A stretch of 64,000 bases of DNA from Terribium retamae (lineage in GTDB: Bacteria; Pseudomonadota; Alphaproteobacteria; Rhizobiales; Rhizobiaceae): NCBI RefSeq assembly GCF_022347545.1, contig NZ_JAKREW010000002.1:186001-250000 (forward strand). Direction: 5' to 3'. Below are positions 27,331-36,779 of the stretch, one piece after another. Numbering within the stretch: the first letter of the stretch is position 1; each line of letters opens with the position of its first letter. The notes beneath the pieces were generated by a model. That model saw nothing but the letters and a program-made list of their open reading frames with translations. It made no database searches and was not told where the DNA came from. A program made the translations under genes and the position numbers.

Positions 27331-28211
27331 GCCGTGCGACCTCGGCTTGGATGGGTGAGATGGCGCATCTGCACCATGGCCATCGGCTGCGACAGGCTTT
27401 GCGCGTCGGTTTCAAGCTGCAGCTCGTCACCACCGCGTTTTGCCGTGCGGGCAAGGATTTCATAGACTGCCGCCGTGGTCGACTGCAGCGCCTTGGCCGG
27501 TGGCTGGCCGGAAAGCGTGCGCGCCAGGAAGACCGCCCCGGTGAGGTCGCCGAGACCATTGGGCGGCCTATCGATCAGGCGGTGTTCAGCCAGCAGCACC
27601 TGGCTGGAATCGAGCAGGAGATTGCCGGTGCTGCCTGACATCATCGCAGGCGCGGACGTCACAAGCATGGTTGCCGGACCGGCGTCCAGCGCGGCCGCGG
27701 TGGTCGATTTCAAATCCGGCAGGTCGGCGCCTGCCATCCAGGCGAGTTCATAGCGGTTCGGCGTTGCGATGTCGGCCAAGGGCATCAGCCGGTCGCGTAA
27801 AGCCTTGGCGGTCGCCTCCGGCACATAGAGCCCGCCGGAATCGCCCATCACCGGATCGCAAACATAGAGCGCACCGGGATTCCTGGCTTTCACCGCGCCA
27901 ACCAGGTCGGCAATCGCATCCGCCTGGCTCGCCTCTCCGAGATATCCGGAAAGGACAGCACCGACCTCGCCGAGCCAGGGCGCGCGTGCCAGATCGGCCA
28001 TCAGCGCCGCAAACTGTTCCGCAGGCGGAACGATCCTTGTCGCGCGGCCGTGCCCGGGATGCCAGGGCAGGATCACGGTCGGCACCGCCCAGACCGGGAA
28101 GCCGAGCGTTTCCAAGGCGAAAACGGCCGCGCGGTTGCCCACCGAACCGCGGGCGACATGGCTGGACACGACGATGACGGCGCGCGGCGCCTCGGACTGG
28201 CTGGTGCTCAT
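27327..28211 (-). CDS. pdxY: Pyridoxal kinase
   Basis: Phosphorylates pyridoxal (vitamin B6 salvage) to pyridoxal 5'-phosphate. It has 294 residues of the ribokinase-like fold. Visible features: VVSSHVARGSVGNRAA at the N-terminus, VCDPVMGDSGGLYVPE in the centre and the anion-hole motif NGLGDLTGAVFLA near 217-229, where the usual GTGD is GLGD, as in PdxY/PdxK. It is followed with a 4-nt overlap by DUF429 and preceded by a small membrane-protein gene seven bases upstream. Confidence 0.93.
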   Translation of the reverse strand: MSTSQSEAPRAVIVVSSHVARGSVGNRAAVFALETLGFPVWAVPTVILPWHPGHGRATRIVPPAEQFAALMADLARAPWLGEVGAVLSGYLGEASQADAIADLVGAVKARNPGALYVCDPVMGDSGGLYVPEATAKALRDRLMPLADIATPNRYELAWMAGADLPDLKSTTAAALDAGPATMLVTSAPAMMSGSTGNLLLDSSQVLLAEHRLIDRPPNGLGDLTGAVFLARTLSGQPPAKALQSTTAAVYEILARTAKRGGDELQLETDAQSLSQPMAMVQMRHLTHPSRGRTA

Positions 28212-28218
28212 GATGGTC

Positions 28219-28446
28219 CTATAGATGGCGGGCGATGTAATAACCGACGGCGATCATCATCGCGATCGCCAGGACGAGGCCGAGCACGCGGCCGATGCGC
28301 GTACCCCAATATTCAATCGGATCGAAGTCACCCTGGTCATCCCCGTGCCGATCGGACGGCAAGCCACCGGGCTCGGTCTCGCGCGCGATCCGGTCTAGGA
28401 TGCGGCGCGATTCGTGCTCGCTGTCCCTGTCGGCATGGCCTGCCAT
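28219..28446 (-). CDS. Small single-pass membrane protein
   Basis: A 75-residue protein. Residues 1-48 are polar and acidic (RDSEHESRR, RHGDDQGDFDPIEYWG), then one hydrophobic segment at about 52-72 (VLGLVLAIAMMIAVGYYI) ends in ARHL. GAGGAAG lies before the ATG, supporting expression. It sits seven bases upstream of pdxY and is likely the first gene of that operon. Family and function are unknown. Confidence 0.7.
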   Translation of the reverse strand: MAGHADRDSEHESRRILDRIARETEPGGLPSDRHGDDQGDFDPIEYWGTRIGRVLGLVLAIAMMIAVGYYIARHL

Positions 28447-28614
28447 GAATTCTTCCTCTTTTCGCCGATCCTAAACTGATCCTCATTGCGGTTACAGGGC
28501 CTCGTTGATGACGAAGCTGCACCACGCCGCCCTTCGGCGAGGGTTCGCGCAAAGGCGTTTTCTCCAGCGATCTTTATGGTATTGCTTCGCTATCGAGCAA
28601 ACGAGGGACCGCTC

Positions 28615-29262
28615 ATGTACGCCCAGCGCCTGTCTTCGCTTCCCCGCAACCTGCCAGCTTTCCTTGTGATGGCACTTCTGCTGCCGCTGTTGTCTGCTTG
28701 CGGCTACAACACCATTCCGACGGCGGAAGAAAACGCCAAGGCAGCCTGGAGTGAGGTGCTGAACCAATATCAGCGTCGCGCGGATCTCATTCCGAACCTC
28801 GTCGAGACGGTGAAGGGTTACGCCGCTCATGAGAAGGACACGCTGGATGCCGTGGTCGAAGCGCGTGCTAAGGCCACACAGGTGACGGTAACGCCCGAGA
28901 CGCTCCAGGACCCGGAAGCATTCAAGAAGTTCCAGGACAGCCAATCAGGCCTGACCAGCGCATTGTCACGGCTTCTTGCCATCACCGAAAACTATCCCGA
29001 CCTCAAGGCCAATCAGAACTTCATCGCCTTGCAGGCTCAACTCGAAGGTACCGAAAACCGTATTGCCGTGGCGCGCCGTGACTACATCCAGGCGGTCAAG
29101 GACTACAATCTGACCCTCAGGACCTTCCCATCAGTGCTTTGGGCGACCTTCTGGTTCCGTTCCAACGAGCCGTTCCAGAACTTCACCATCGCCGAGGACA
29201 AGATGCAAACGCCGAAGGTCGATTTCGGCACCAACAAGACCACCACGGGACAGGGTGGCTAA
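28615..29262 (+). CDS. LemA family lipoprotein
   Basis: A 215-residue envelope protein. The signal ends in a lipobox-like LSACG near 28-32, predicting lipidation of the cysteine. The LemA core follows: AAWSEVLNQYQRRADLIPNLVETVKGYAAHEKDTL, then long helices and IAVARRDYIQAVKDYNLTLRTFPS. LemA proteins are mostly helical and their role is unclear; pairing with TPM-domain proteins is common. GAGGGA lies before ATG 28615. It leads an operon with the two TPM genes downstream. Confidence 0.88.
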   Translation: MYAQRLSSLPRNLPAFLVMALLLPLLSACGYNTIPTAEENAKAAWSEVLNQYQRRADLIPNLVETVKGYAAHEKDTLDAVVEARAKATQVTVTPETLQDPEAFKKFQDSQSGLTSALSRLLAITENYPDLKANQNFIALQAQLEGTENRIAVARRDYIQAVKDYNLTLRTFPSVLWATFWFRSNEPFQNFTIAEDKMQTPKVDFGTNKTTTGQGG

Positions 29263-29295
29263 GCGCCACCCTTCCTGAGCTGGACGGGCCGAACC

Positions 29296-30186
29296 TTGCG
29301 TCTTCTCCCGCTATCTCGCCGTTTGCCCGCGCTTGATATCCAGGCTGCGCCGTGGGTTGTTGCGGCAAAGTCGCTGCTGGCCGCCCTCTTCGCCGTGCTG
29401 CTTGCCGGCATGGCATTGGCCCAAGACCTGCCGGCCTTGACCGGTCGCGTCGTCGACAATGCCGGCATGATCGACCCGGCAACGAAGGCGGCTCTCGAGC
29501 AGAAACTCGCCGATTTCGAGAAGAAGGGATCGGACCAGATCGTCGTTGCGACCATCGACAGTCTTGGCGGCGAGGAGATCGAACCCTATGCCAACCGGCT
29601 TTTCCGGGCCTGGAGGCTTGGCCAGGCCAGCGACAACAACGGCGTGCTGCTGCTCGTCGCCAAGAACGACCGCAAGATGCGCATCGAGGTCGGCTACGGG
29701 CTCGAGGGCACGCTGACCGATCTGCACACCAAGCTGATCATTGAGAACGACATGGTGCCGGCCTTTCGCGGCGGCGACTTCGCCGGTGGCATCACCAAGG
29801 CTGTCGATGACATGATCATGGTGCTGGAAGGCAATCCGGAAGAACTTGAAGCGCGCGGCAAGCGCCACCAGCAGAACAGTTTCAGCGAATACGACGCCGA
29901 ACAGCTGATGTTCGCGCTGTTCATCACCATCTGGGCAGTCCTGTTCTTCGGCGGCTTTGCCATGGCGATCCTGCCGCCGATCTTCGGCACCAAGATCGGC
30001 CCGGGCCGCTACCGCTGGCTGGGCATGACCTTCGACACCAACAGGCGCTCATCCGGCGACGGCGGCGGATGGTCGTCAGGCGGCGGGGGCTGGTCCGGCG
30101 GTGGGGGCGGATGGTCGTCGGGCGGTGGCGGTTTTTCAGGTGGCGGCGGTTCGTCAGGCGGCGGCGGTTCCTCGGGGAGTTGGTGA
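29296..30186 (+). CDS. TPM domain protein with Gly-rich tail (YgcG-like)
   Basis: A 296-residue protein with an N-terminal signal (hydrophobic about 24-42, ending ALAQ), a TPM domain at about 48-170 (VVDNAGMIDPATKAALEQKL and MRIEVGYGLEGTLTD) and one membrane segment near 208-235. The tail after residue 255 is built from repeated GGGGW/GGGGS units. TPM domains have acidic-phosphatase-like activity in plants and link to membrane-complex repair; the bacterial role is unsettled. The start is TTG 29296 because no ATG precedes the signal. It lies 33 bp after lemA. Confidence 0.8.
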   Translation: MRLLPLSRRLPALDIQAAPWVVAAKSLLAALFAVLLAGMALAQDLPALTGRVVDNAGMIDPATKAALEQKLADFEKKGSDQIVVATIDSLGGEEIEPYANRLFRAWRLGQASDNNGVLLLVAKNDRKMRIEVGYGLEGTLTDLHTKLIIENDMVPAFRGGDFAGGITKAVDDMIMVLEGNPEELEARGKRHQQNSFSEYDAEQLMFALFITIWAVLFFGGFAMAILPPIFGTKIGPGRYRWLGMTFDTNRRSSGDGGGWSSGGGGWSGGGGGWSSGGGGFSGGGGSSGGGGSSGSW

Positions 30187-30188
30187 CG

Positions 30189-30827
30189 ATGACGACACGC
30201 ACGCTCACCCAGGCCGACCATGAGCGCGTTACGGAGGCGATCCGCGACGCGGAACAAAGCACCGGCGGCGAGATCTACTGCGTGGTGGCACGCTCGAGCG
30301 ACGGCTACTTCTTCCAGGCCGCCTTTACGGCAACGCTTGCCTCTTTGGCCGTCAGCATCGCCTTCGCCTATGTGCTGGAGGCACTGTGGCTGACCGTGCG
30401 CCTGCCGCATTTCCTCATCGTACAGGCAGTGGCTGCGATCAGCCTGTTCATCCTTTTGTGGCTGGCGCCGCGGCTGCGCATCCATTTCGTGCCACGCCGC
30501 CAGCGCTACAAGGCCGCGCACGCCAATGCGATGAAGCAATTCCTTGCCCGTAACGTGCATCGCACCGCTGCGCGGACCGGCGTGCTGATCTTCGTCTCGA
30601 TCGCCGAACGTTATGCCGAGGTGGTTGCCGACAGCGGTATCGATGCCAAGGTTGGCCAGCATGTCTGGGACGGCGTGGTACGCGACCTTACCCGTCATGC
30701 CGGCGACGATCGCCTGGCCGACGGTTTCGTCAATGCCATCGGCACCGTCGGTGCTGTGCTGGCAGAACATTTCCCGGTCGAGGAAAGCGATGTCAACGAA
30801 CTAGACGACCATCTCGTCGAGATCTGA
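30189..30827 (+). CDS. TPM domain membrane protein
   Basis: A 212-residue protein, third gene of the lemA operon, starting 2 bp after the previous stop with GGGGAG as ribosome site. Residues 1-40 (LTQADHERVTEAIRDAEQST then GGEIYCVVARSSDGY) begin a TPM domain that is split by two hydrophobic segments at about 48-70 and 75-97. The second TPM part contains VLIFVSIAERYAEVVADSGI. Its topology suggests an inner-membrane partner of LemA and the YgcG-like protein. Confidence 0.82.
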   Translation: MTTRTLTQADHERVTEAIRDAEQSTGGEIYCVVARSSDGYFFQAAFTATLASLAVSIAFAYVLEALWLTVRLPHFLIVQAVAAISLFILLWLAPRLRIHFVPRRQRYKAAHANAMKQFLARNVHRTAARTGVLIFVSIAERYAEVVADSGIDAKVGQHVWDGVVRDLTRHAGDDRLADGFVNAIGTVGAVLAEHFPVEESDVNELDDHLVEI

Positions 30828-30923
30828 CATGTCGTGCTGCGCAACGGTTTTTGTGTGACGACCGGCGCAAAATCAAAACCTGGTGCGGAGCGCACCGAAG
30901 CTGAAAACCCGCAATGCCCATTC

Positions 30924-31020
30924 GAACATTTCTGTTTTCCACGGAAACGCGGAAACGCTCTAACCCTTTGTGATGACACAAATCCGGGCGGAAGCCGCTA
31001 CGCATCCACTGGATCTGCTC
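30924..31020 (-). repeat. RIME-like element, decayed copy
   Basis: GGAAACGCTCT followed about 35 nt later by CGGGCGGAAGCCGCTACGCA aligns with the inverted element at 62385-62476. The left hairpin arm is degraded (GAACATTTC) and the terminal GAATTGC reads GGATCTGC. It occupies much of the 295-bp gap between the lemA operon and the GNAT gene, where I see no gene. Confidence 0.6.
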
Positions 31021-31122
31021 TGGGTCGTTCTCGCCCTTTGCCATGGCTCGGCATTTTTCGCTTGTGCGAAATCGAGTCAGACTCTTTGCAAGCCCTGCAA
31101 CCGGGTCTATGGTTAACAAACC

Positions 31123-31629
31123 ATGAACACGTTGACCATCGACATCCGAGGGGCAGAGCCGCGCGACGGGGCTGCGATTGCTGATGTCCATCTCGAGGCC
31201 TGGCGCGGCGCCTATAGCGGCATCATCCCGCACAAAACGTTGACCGCGATGATCAACCGTCGCGGTTCCGACTGGTGGGCCAATGCCATTCGCCGCTCGG
31301 CCACGGTGCTGGTGGTGGAGATCGGCGGGACAATCGCGGGCTACGCGACGGTCGGCCGCAACCGGGCCCGCGAGTTGCGCCAGCAGGGCGAAATCTACGA
31401 GCTTTACCTGCGTCCCGAATACCAGGGCATCGGCCTCGGCCGCAGGCTGTTTTCGGCCGCACGCCGCAAACTCGCCGACCATGGCCTCAGCGGGCTCGTG
31501 GTATGGGCATTGGAAGAGAACCAGAACGCACTCGCATTCTATGCTGGCGAGGGCGGCCGGGATGTCGCCGAAGGTGTCGAGATCTTCGAGCAGAAAGCGC
31601 TGAAGAAAGTCGCTTTCGTCTGGGATTGA
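31123..31629 (+). CDS. GNAT family N-acetyltransferase
   Basis: A 168-residue acyl-CoA-dependent acetyltransferase. The acetyl-CoA-binding loop is in LYLRPEYQGIGLGRRLFSAA (around 90-110; Q-G-I-G-L-G), preceded by the beta-strand IAGYATVG and followed by VWALEENQNALAFY. The acceptor (antibiotic, peptide or metabolite) cannot be inferred. It stands alone after the repeat-filled gap; no strong ribosome site precedes the ATG. Confidence 0.87.
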   Translation: MNTLTIDIRGAEPRDGAAIADVHLEAWRGAYSGIIPHKTLTAMINRRGSDWWANAIRRSATVLVVEIGGTIAGYATVGRNRARELRQQGEIYELYLRPEYQGIGLGRRLFSAARRKLADHGLSGLVVWALEENQNALAFYAGEGGRDVAEGVEIFEQKALKKVAFVWD

Positions 31630-31823
31630 TCCTGTCGGCACAGCCTTCGGTCGTCCCCCTAGGCACGCATTGCCGCATTGCACAAAGCCGTTTCGCCGGT
31701 TATTCGGGGCGCGATTGAAGAAACCATGCGCCCGAAACGCGTGTGGTTTTCGGCAAGCCAGTCCATCCAGCGTGTCTTGACGATAAATACCTGCTCAGGA
31801 CAGCGCCAAAGAGAGGGTAATCC

Positions 31824-32360
31824 ATGCGTATCGAGGCGATATCCATCGGCAAGAATCCGCCGGAAGACGTCAACGTCATCATCGAAGTCGCCGTCGGCGG
31901 CGAGCCGATCAAATACGAGATGGATAAGGAAGCCGGCACGCTGTTCGTCGACCGCTTCCTCTACACGCCGATGCGCTATCCCGGCAATTACGGCTTCGTG
32001 CCGCACACGCTTTCGGGCGACGGCGACCCGATCGACGTGCTGGTTTGCAACACGCGCGAACTGGTGCCGGGCTGCGTCATCAATGTGCGCCCGATCGGCG
32101 TTCTGATCATGGAAGACAATGCCGGACAGGACGAAAAAGTGATCGCGGTGCCGTCGTCGCACATCACCAAGCGCTACGAGAAGGTGTTCGACTACACAGA
32201 CATGCCGGAGATCACCCTCAAGCAGATCGAACATTTCTTCGAGCACTACAAGGATCTCGAACCCGGCAAATGGGTGAAGATCGGCGGCTGGCACGATGCC
32301 GCCTATGCCAAGAAGATGATCGTCGAAGCGATCGAACGCGCCAAGGCAGCCAAGAAGTAA
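31824..32360 (+). CDS. ppa: Inorganic pyrophosphatase (family I)
   Basis: Hydrolyses pyrophosphate in the cytoplasm and pulls biosynthetic reactions forward. The 178-residue length is standard. The metal-binding signature [11 protein letters not shown] contains Asp66, Asp68 and Asp71, with Asp98 and Asp103 in [15 protein letters not shown] precedes the ATG. A CTTGAC hexamer about 45 bp upstream may be its -35 element. A GC-rich hairpin follows the stop. Confidence 0.97.
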   Translation: MRIEAISIGKNPPEDVNVIIEVAVGGEPIKYEMDKEAGTLFVDRFLYTPMRYPGNYGFVPHTLSGDGDPIDVLVCNTRELVPGCVINVRPIGVLIMEDNAGQDEKVIAVPSSHITKRYEKVFDYTDMPEITLKQIEHFFEHYKDLEPGKWVKIGGWHDAAYAKKMIVEAIERAKAAKK

Positions 32361-32380
32361 GCAGCGCTTTTGAGTTTGAG

Positions 32381-32409
32381 GTGCCGGCGGCCAGCGGGCC
32401 AGCCGGCAC
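32381..32409. terminator. GC-rich hairpin after ppa
   Basis: GTGCCGGC at 32381-32388 and GCCGGCAC at 32402-32409 form a perfect 8-bp stem, with further GGCC pairing in the loop, followed by TTTC. It separates ppa from the convergent secreted-protein gene and could act in both directions. Confidence 0.65.
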
Positions 32410-32411
32410 TT

Positions 32412-32999
32412 TCAATTGTCGACTCGGCCAAAGGCCGGGACGTCTCCGACAGTGATGCGCTTGTCCTTGCCGCAGGTGAAGGCGCGCACTTTTTCATCGG
32501 CTATCTTGCGGGCTTCCTCATTGGCGTTGGGACTGCCGGCGGCCACGAGGGCTACCGTACAACCTTGGCGGCCCTCCATCTGGGCGACCTTCGCCACCAC
32601 CAGCACATCGGTCTTTTTCGTGCCGTCGTCGCCGCTGCTGACGGAGCGCCGATGGATGGCTGCAAACGGAACCGAGACATCCCCGCTTGTCTCCACCCGC
32701 CATTCCACCTTCGGCCCGGCGCTGTTGAAGCCGACGAAGCTCTCCCAGCTGGTCGTCATGTCTACAGGCGGAAAACCATAGAATACCGACTCGCGCGCGT
32801 CGTCATAGGTCAGCAGTACCGGATAACCGCGATAGCCCGAGCAGGAGAGGTCGGCCCAGTCTCCATCGTTTTCACCGGCCTTCGCATAGGTCAGGCAATC
32901 CTTGTCTGTGACGAGGTCGGTGTAAGCGCTGGAGATTTCGCCTGCCGATGCATCGCCGCAGAAAGAGGCGAGAAGAAGGGGTATGAGAATGCTGCGCAT
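32412..32999 (-). CDS. Secreted hypothetical protein
   Basis: A 195-residue protein with a signal peptide at 1-19 (MRSILIPLLLASFCGDASA). The mature region contains four cysteines in SSAYTDLVTDKDCLTYA, LSCSGYRGYP, GCTVALV and AFTCGKDK that could form two disulfides in the periplasm. I do not recognise the family with certainty; it resembles short rhizobial envelope proteins. GGAGG before ATG 32999 supports the start. It is followed at its 3' end by the shared ppa hairpin. Confidence 0.65.
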   Translation of the reverse strand: MRSILIPLLLASFCGDASAGEISSAYTDLVTDKDCLTYAKAGENDGDWADLSCSGYRGYPVLLTYDDARESVFYGFPPVDMTTSWESFVGFNSAGPKVEWRVETSGDVSVPFAAIHRRSVSSGDDGTKKTDVLVVAKVAQMEGRQGCTVALVAAGSPNANEEARKIADEKVRAFTCGKDKRITVGDVPAFGRVDN

Positions 33000-33051
33000 G
33001 ACGACCTCCGGCTGACGGATGCCGCACCTTATCGTCAAACACCGGCAGCGC

Positions 33052-33363
33052 CTATGCCGCCAAGCTCGACGCCTTCTGCGCAAGCTCGGCCGGATCGCCG
33101 GTCACACGCAACGTCTTCAGCCGGGCCGTGCCGCCGGTCACGACCGCCACGGATGAGGCCGGCACGGCGAGCGCCTTGCCAACAAGCTTTTCCAGGGCAG
33201 CGTTGGCAGCGCCCTTTTCCGGAACGGCACGGACACGGGCTTTGAGATAACAACGGCCGTCGGCAGCCGTCTCGACACCATACAGCGCATCCGACGCCGC
33301 TTTCGGCGTCAATCGTACGAAAAGATCGATGCCGCCCGGGCGCAGGCGAAAGATTGCGCCCAT
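33052..33363 (-). CDS. DUF167 (YggU) family protein
   Basis: A small 103-residue protein. VRLTPKAASDALYGV, YLKARVRAVPEKGAANAALEKL and VAVVTGGTARLKTLRV form the conserved YggU core. The function is unknown, but gene pairing with YggT is widespread and occurs here: this gene starts 8 bp after the YggT stop. No clear ribosome site, consistent with translational coupling to YggT. Confidence 0.88.
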   Translation of the reverse strand: MGAIFRLRPGGIDLFVRLTPKAASDALYGVETAADGRCYLKARVRAVPEKGAANAALEKLVGKALAVPASSVAVVTGGTARLKTLRVTGDPAELAQKASSLAA

Positions 33364-33371
33364 GGCTGCAC

Positions 33372-33662
33372 TCACACGAGTGCTGGAGCAACGGTCGTGA
33401 GGATGAACTGGCGCAGGAAGAACAGGATCAGCAAAAGGATGATCGGCGAGATGTCGATACCGCCGAGGTCTGGCAGGATACGACGAATGGGCCGGAGTGC
33501 CGGTTCGGTCAGCCGGAAGAGCGCATTGCCGATCGTGCCAACGACCTGATTGCGTGGGTTGACGACATTGAAGGCGTAGAGCCAGGAAAAGACGGCCGAT
33601 GCGATGATGATCCACCAATAGAGGTCAAGCGCCAGAACGACGGTTTGAATGAGGGCGATCAT
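33372..33662 (-). CDS. YggT family membrane protein
   Basis: A 96-residue inner-membrane protein with two hydrophobic segments (about 2-26 and 75-92) and the central motif [25 protein letters not shown] characteristic of YggT. Members have been linked to osmotic tolerance and septum placement in other bacteria; the role here is unknown. GGAG lies six bases before ATG 33662. It leads a two-gene unit with DUF167. Confidence 0.9.
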   Translation of the reverse strand: MIALIQTVVLALDLYWWIIIASAVFSWLYAFNVVNPRNQVVGTIGNALFRLTEPALRPIRRILPDLGGIDISPIILLLILFFLRQFILTTVAPALV

Positions 33663-33905
33663 GCAGGTCTCCAAGTGTTGCCGACATTTAGCCATTGCGC
33701 ATTGATGCGGCAAGAGCCGGGCGAGCTTATGGCCGATTTCCGGAATTTCCAGCTCCGGCTCACGTCTCGAAAACCTTATCTAGCCAAACCTTGGCAACGG
33801 CTTCGAAGATCGAGGGCCATATCGCCGCGGCAACGGCGGGTTAGCGCCCCAAAACCTCGCTTGACAGTGCAGCGCCTCGCCCCATAAATGCCCCATCCGC
33901 TGGAC

Positions 33906-33981
<76 letters not shown>

Positions 33982-33993
33982 ACGGAATTCCGA

Positions 33994-36063
33994 TTACCCT
34001 TCCGAAGCCTTTGCCTTCAGCCATTCCGACGGGTGGAACACGTCTTTGCCGGTCTTCTGGTGCCAGTATGCCAGACGCTCGACGATCGTCGCGAGCCCTT
34101 TCTGACGCGCCCAGAACATCGGCCCGCCTTTGCCAATCGGGAAACCATAGCCATTGACCCAGACAAGATCGACGTCGGATTCGCGCGCGGCAATGCCTTC
34201 TTCAAGGATGCGCGATCCTTCGTTGATCAATGGGTAGAGCGTGCGATCGATGATCTCTTCGGCTGAAATCGCACGCGGCGCAATGCCCAGTCGCTTCGCT
34301 TCATCGGCAATATGGCTGGCCAGCTCCGGATCAGACTGCGCCGTTCGTCCATCGGCATAGAGGTAGAAACCACGGCCGGTCTTCTGGCCGAAGCGCCCCT
34401 GCTCGCACAGCCAGTCGGCGATAAGCGCGGTCTTGCCCAGCGCCTTGCGGTTGCGCCAGCTGATGTCCAGCCCGGCGAGGTCCCACATCTGGAAAGGACC
34501 CATCGGCCAGCCGAAATCGGTGAATGCCTTGTCGACATCCGCAGGGCTGGCGCCCTCCAGGAGCAGGGCTTCGACATCGGCACCACGCGCCGTCAGCATG
34601 CGGTTGCCGACGAAGCCATGGCAGACGCCGACCACCACCGGCACTTTGCCGACGGTGCGGGCGAGGGACAGCAGCGTCACCAGCACATCCGGCGCCGTTT
34701 CCCTGCCGCGCACGATCTCCAGCAGCTTCATGATATTGGCCGGCGAAAAGAAATGCATGCCGGCGAAATCCTGCGGCCGGCTGACCGAGGCAGCCAGCGC
34801 ATTGACATCGAGGTAGGACGTGTTGGTGGCGATGATCGCGCCCGGCTTCGCCACCTTGTCGATGGCTGCTAGCACCCCTTTCTTGACCACCATGTCCTCG
34901 AACACCGCTTCGATGATGAGGTCACATTCTGCCAGCGACGCGTAGTCGGTGGTGCCGGAGAGGCGCGCCATGCGCTCTGCCTTGGCAGCCTCGCTCAGCG
35001 AGCCGCGTGAAACCGAGATTGCATAGTTCTTCTCGATGCGCTCAAGCCCGCGCTGCAACGCATCTTCTGCCGCCTCGACCAGTGTGACTGGAATGCCGCC
35101 ATTGGCGAAGGCCATGGCGATGCCGCCGCCCATGGTGCCGGCACCGATGATGCCGACCCGGTGGATCGGCCGCGGCTTCACCGACTTGTCGACGCCTTCC
35201 ACCTTGGCGGCTTCGCGTTCGGCAAAGAACAGGTGCCGCTGCGCCTTCGATTGATCCGAGGCGACCAGCTCGACGAACAGCGTGCGTTCCGCAGCCAGGG
35301 CTTCATCGAACGGCAGCAGCACTGCGTTGCGTACCGCTTCCGTGCAGGCGACGGGCGCCCGCAAACCTTTGGCTTTGCCGACGATAGCCTTTATCCTTGC
35401 CTCCAGCTGTTCGCCATCGACAGCTTCAATCTTGTCACGCCGGAGACGCACGGAGCTGAACGGTCCGCCTTCCGCGGCTTTGACCGCAGCGAAAGCCGCA
35501 GCATCGGCAACCAGGCCATCGGTAGCGAGCGCATCGACGAGGCCTGCTTCCAGTGCCTCGGAGGCCGCAATCGGCGTGCCGGATGAGATCATATCCAAGG
35601 CCATCAGCGGGCCGATTAAAGCCGGCAGACGCACTGTGCCACCGGCGCCGGGCAGCAGGCCGAGCTTCACTTCAGGCAAGCCGAGCTTTGCCGCCTTGTC
35701 GGCGACCCGGAAATGACATCCGAGCGCCAGCTCCAGTCCGCCGCCCAAAGCCGTGCCGTGAATTGCAGCGACCGTTGGCTTTTCGATCGTCTCCAAAAGC
35801 GCGATCAAGGCGCGCAGATCCGGATCCTGCATCGGCTTGCCGAATTCGGTGATGTCAGCGCCGGCGATGAAGGTGCGGCCGGCGCAGGTGACAACGATGG
35901 CAGCCGTTGCTGCGTCGTCGCGCAGGCGGACAAGCGCGTCATGCAGCGGCTTTCGCACTGAGAACGACAGGGCGTTCACCGGCGGGTTGTCGATCGCGAC
36001 GATCGCGACGCCGCCGCGATGTTCAACACTCACCTTGTTCTCGGATGACGCTGCTTCAGCCAT
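33994..36063 (-). CDS. Fused enoyl-CoA hydratase / 3-hydroxyacyl-CoA dehydrogenase
   Basis: Multifunctional fatty-acid beta-oxidation enzyme of 689 residues: hydration of trans-2-enoyl-CoA, then NAD-dependent oxidation of the 3-hydroxyacyl-CoA. The crotonase domain covers about 1-190 ([38 protein letters not shown]). The dehydrogenase Rossmann motif [16 protein letters not shown] starts near 303 and ends in two C-terminal helical domains. The shorter length and order resemble peroxisomal-type or FadJ-like enzymes rather than FadB. It diverges from a TetR gene with a palindromic operator between them. GAGGTG precedes ATG 36063. Confidence 0.92.
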   Translation of the reverse strand: MAEAASSENKVSVEHRGGVAIVAIDNPPVNALSFSVRKPLHDALVRLRDDAATAAIVVTCAGRTFIAGADITEFGKPMQDPDLRALIALLETIEKPTVAAIHGTALGGGLELALGCHFRVADKAAKLGLPEVKLGLLPGAGGTVRLPALIGPLMALDMISSGTPIAASEALEAGLVDALATDGLVADAAAFAAVKAAEGGPFSSVRLRRDKIEAVDGEQLEARIKAIVGKAKGLRAPVACTEAVRNAVLLPFDEALAAERTLFVELVASDQSKAQRHLFFAEREAAKVEGVDKSVKPRPIHRVGIIGAGTMGGGIAMAFANGGIPVTLVEAAEDALQRGLERIEKNYAISVSRGSLSEAAKAERMARLSGTTDYASLAECDLIIEAVFEDMVVKKGVLAAIDKVAKPGAIIATNTSYLDVNALAASVSRPQDFAGMHFFSPANIMKLLEIVRGRETAPDVLVTLLSLARTVGKVPVVVGVCHGFVGNRMLTARGADVEALLLEGASPADVDKAFTDFGWPMGPFQMWDLAGLDISWRNRKALGKTALIADWLCEQGRFGQKTGRGFYLYADGRTAQSDPELASHIADEAKRLGIAPRAISAEEIIDRTLYPLINEGSRILEEGIAARESDVDLVWVNGYGFPIGKGGPMFWARQKGLATIVERLAYWHQKTGKDVFHPSEWLKAKASEG

Positions 36064-36111
36064 GATCGCACCTCTTCCCAATTGCGCAGGCGGTACAGTT
36101 GATATTTACAA

Positions 36112-36125
36112 ACCGGCTGGCCGGT
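36112..36125. promoter_or_regulatory. Putative TetR operator between fatty-acid enzyme and regulator
   Basis: ACCGGC-TG-GCCGGT is a perfect 14-nt palindrome, embedded in a weaker symmetric context (TTTAC to the left and TAATAAA to the right). It is 49 bp from one divergent start and 16 bp from the other, so the TetR protein could silence both. Confidence 0.6.
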
Positions 36126-36140
36126 AATAAAACTTGGGCC

Positions 36141-36779
36141 ATGCCTCGTCAACGGTCCGATCAGGTCAAGACAGCGAAAGCTCCGGTCGGTCGCCCGCCG
36201 AGGATGCCGGCGCCGCGTGCAACCATCCTGGATGCTGCGGCAAAGCTGTTTGCCGCGCACGGTTTCGAAGGCGCCTCGCTGAACGATGTCGCGCAGGCCG
36301 TGGGTGTCACGAAAGCGGCGGTCTATCACTACTTCCCAACGAAGAAGGACATCTTCGACGAGATGATGGTGGACCTTCTGGAACGACAATATGTCGCTGT
36401 CGGTACGGAGGTAAATCTGGCGGAGAGCCCGCCGGAAAAGCTGAAGGCATTCATGCGGGCTCAGGCCGAATTCCTGGAAGCCAATCACGCCGCTTTCGTC
36501 GTCATGCTGCACGGCTTCGGCGGCATCGAAAAGAACCACTGGACGGAACAGCAGCTGGCGCTGCGCGATCGCTACGAGCAGCTGCTGCGCACACTGCTTG
36601 CCGACGGCAAGGCCAGCGGTGCCTTTGCCGTGGACGATGTCGCAACCGCTGCCCGCGCAGTGCTTTCATTGATGAACTGGATGGTGCGCTGGTTCCGGCC
36701 GGATGGCAAAACCCGTGCGGCCGACTTCGCCCTGCAATATTACAAGCTGATCGTTTCGGGCCTGAGGCCGAGAAGCTAG
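36141..36779 (+). CDS. TetR family regulator
   Basis: A 212-residue repressor. The basic N-terminal tail APVGRPPRMPAPRATILDAA leads into the helix-turn-helix GFEGASLNDVAQAVGVTKAA and VYHYFPTKKDIFDEM (about 40-75). The C-terminal ligand domain is typical of acyl-CoA-sensing TetR proteins such as PsrA/FadR-like regulators, though the ligand is inferred from its neighbour. ATG 36141 is chosen over an upstream TTG that would overlap the operator. Confidence 0.85.
   Translation: MPRQRSDQVKTAKAPVGRPPRMPAPRATILDAAAKLFAAHGFEGASLNDVAQAVGVTKAAVYHYFPTKKDIFDEMMVDLLERQYVAVGTEVNLAESPPEKLKAFMRAQAEFLEANHAAFVVMLHGFGGIEKNHWTEQQLALRDRYEQLLRTLLADGKASGAFAVDDVATAARAVLSLMNWMVRWFRPDGKTRAADFALQYYKLIVSGLRPRS

Noticed and set aside
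30057-30183. Tandem GGCGGC-type repeats resembling a short repeat array
   Set aside because: They encode the Gly-Trp/Ser tail of the TPM protein in frame and have no spacers, so not a CRISPR.
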